From: an uncultured Atopobium sp.
GTDB lineage: Bacteria; Actinomycetota; Coriobacteriia; Coriobacteriales; Atopobiaceae
Direction of reading: 5' to 3'
DNA: 19,660 nucleotides
NCBI GenBank assembly: GCA_938028565.1
Contig: CALIZS010000058.1
Span: 1 to 19,660 of the forward strand
Shown: positions 19,341-19,660 of the stretch, one piece after another
How the letters are laid out: the number at the start of each line of letters is the position of its first letter
How positions within the stretch are numbered: the first letter of the stretch is position 1
Notes under the pieces: model-generated
The model's input: only the letters and a program-made list of their open reading frames with translations
Databases searched by the model: none
What the model was told of the DNA's origin: nothing
Position numbers and translations under genes: made by a program

Positions 19341-19660
19341 ATGGGACGTTTTACTAATCCACGCGATCTGTATTTTGGCGAGGGCGCTCGTCATGAGGTT
19401 AAGAACCTCAAGGGTAAGAGGGCAGTTATCGTTTCTGGCGGCAGCTCCATGCGTCGCGGCGGCTTCCTTGATGACATCGAGAATGACCTCAAGTCTGCAG
19501 GTTTTGAGGTTTCTCACATTGAGGGCGTCGAGTCCGATCCTTCCGTCGAGACCGTTATGAGCGGCGCTGCTAAGATGAGCGAGTTCCAGCCAGACTGGAT
19601 CATTGCTATCGGCGGCGGCTCTCCAATCGACGCAGCTAAGGCTATGTGGATCAAGTACGA
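19341..19660 (+). CDS. Iron-containing alcohol dehydrogenase, N-terminal part (3' truncated by the window)
   Basis: The frame is open to the right edge; 106 residues are visible. MGRFTNPRDLYFGEGARHE is followed by a nucleotide-binding fold with AVIVSGGSSMRRGG (28-41) and the family signature AIGGGSPIDAAKAMW (89-103). This matches group III Fe-dependent alcohol dehydrogenases, which reduce aldehydes to alcohols with NAD(P)H during fermentation. The metal-binding His residues lie beyond the window. ATG 19341 has a strong AAGGAG (19328-19333) at 7 nt. It has its own promoter and is divergent from the TPR-like pair. Codon use is smooth and suggests high expression. Confidence 0.9.
   Translation, partial: MGRFTNPRDLYFGEGARHEVKNLKGKRAVIVSGGSSMRRGGFLDDIENDLKSAGFEVSHIEGVESDPSVETVMSGAAKMSEFQPDWIIAIGGGSPIDAAKAMWIKY

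Overview
The window looks like a chromosomal segment of an anaerobic actinobacterium of the class Coriobacteriia, probably family Atopobiaceae (Atopobium/Lancefieldella/Olsenella type). This is inferred from the mfd - mazG - divIC-like - ppx/gppA gene block, which is an actinobacterial arrangement, from moderate GC in the core genes, from rubrerythrin and an iron-containing alcohol dehydrogenase (anaerobic lifestyle), and from the style of the proteins. I could not run a search, so the genus is a guess.

Layout. (1) 1-2264: the 3' end of a MutY-like DNA glycosylase, a rubrerythrin gene behind a Fur-type palindrome, a strong terminator, a stretch of short direct and inverted repeats, and nth (endonuclease III) on the minus strand. 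(2) 2532-10295: a long plus-strand housekeeping run: mfd, a Gfo/Idh/MocA oxidoreductase, mazG, a DivIC/FtsB-like membrane protein, a Ppx/GppA phosphatase and tRNA-Leu(UAA). DNA repair, nucleotide-pool cleaning, cell division and polyphosphate/(p)ppGpp turnover are thus side by side. (3) 10296-13800: an AT-rich accessory island directly behind tRNA-Leu. It holds a DUF3800 protein coupled to a possible BECR-fold RNase, a frameshifted and truncated tyrosine integrase, a small plus-strand gene, and a minus-strand operon of five tiny genes (80, 86, 57, 49 and 58 aa). The last three tiny genes follow their upstream neighbours with gaps of 0-2 nt. The first gene of that operon is a paralogue of the convergent plus-strand gene, and the operon's likely terminator lies inside the 3' end of that paralogue.

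(4) 13815-16627: a split transketolase operon in which the N-terminal (TPP-binding) half is fused in one reading frame behind a complete GntR-UTRA transcription factor. This is the most unusual gene architecture in the window. It is followed by a bidirectional terminator and tRNA-Glu(UUC) on the minus strand. (5) 16832-19032: two overlapping minus-strand genes for paralogous TPR-like proteins. (6) 19341-end: the 5' part of an iron-containing alcohol dehydrogenase with its own promoter.

At whole-window scale two further patterns stand out. The 9-mer TGGCGAGAA occurs ten times on both strands and in several reading frames, far above chance. Several housekeeping proteins carry short, low-complexity Ala/Gly/Thr/Gln-rich in-frame insertions, some of them visibly tandem duplications.
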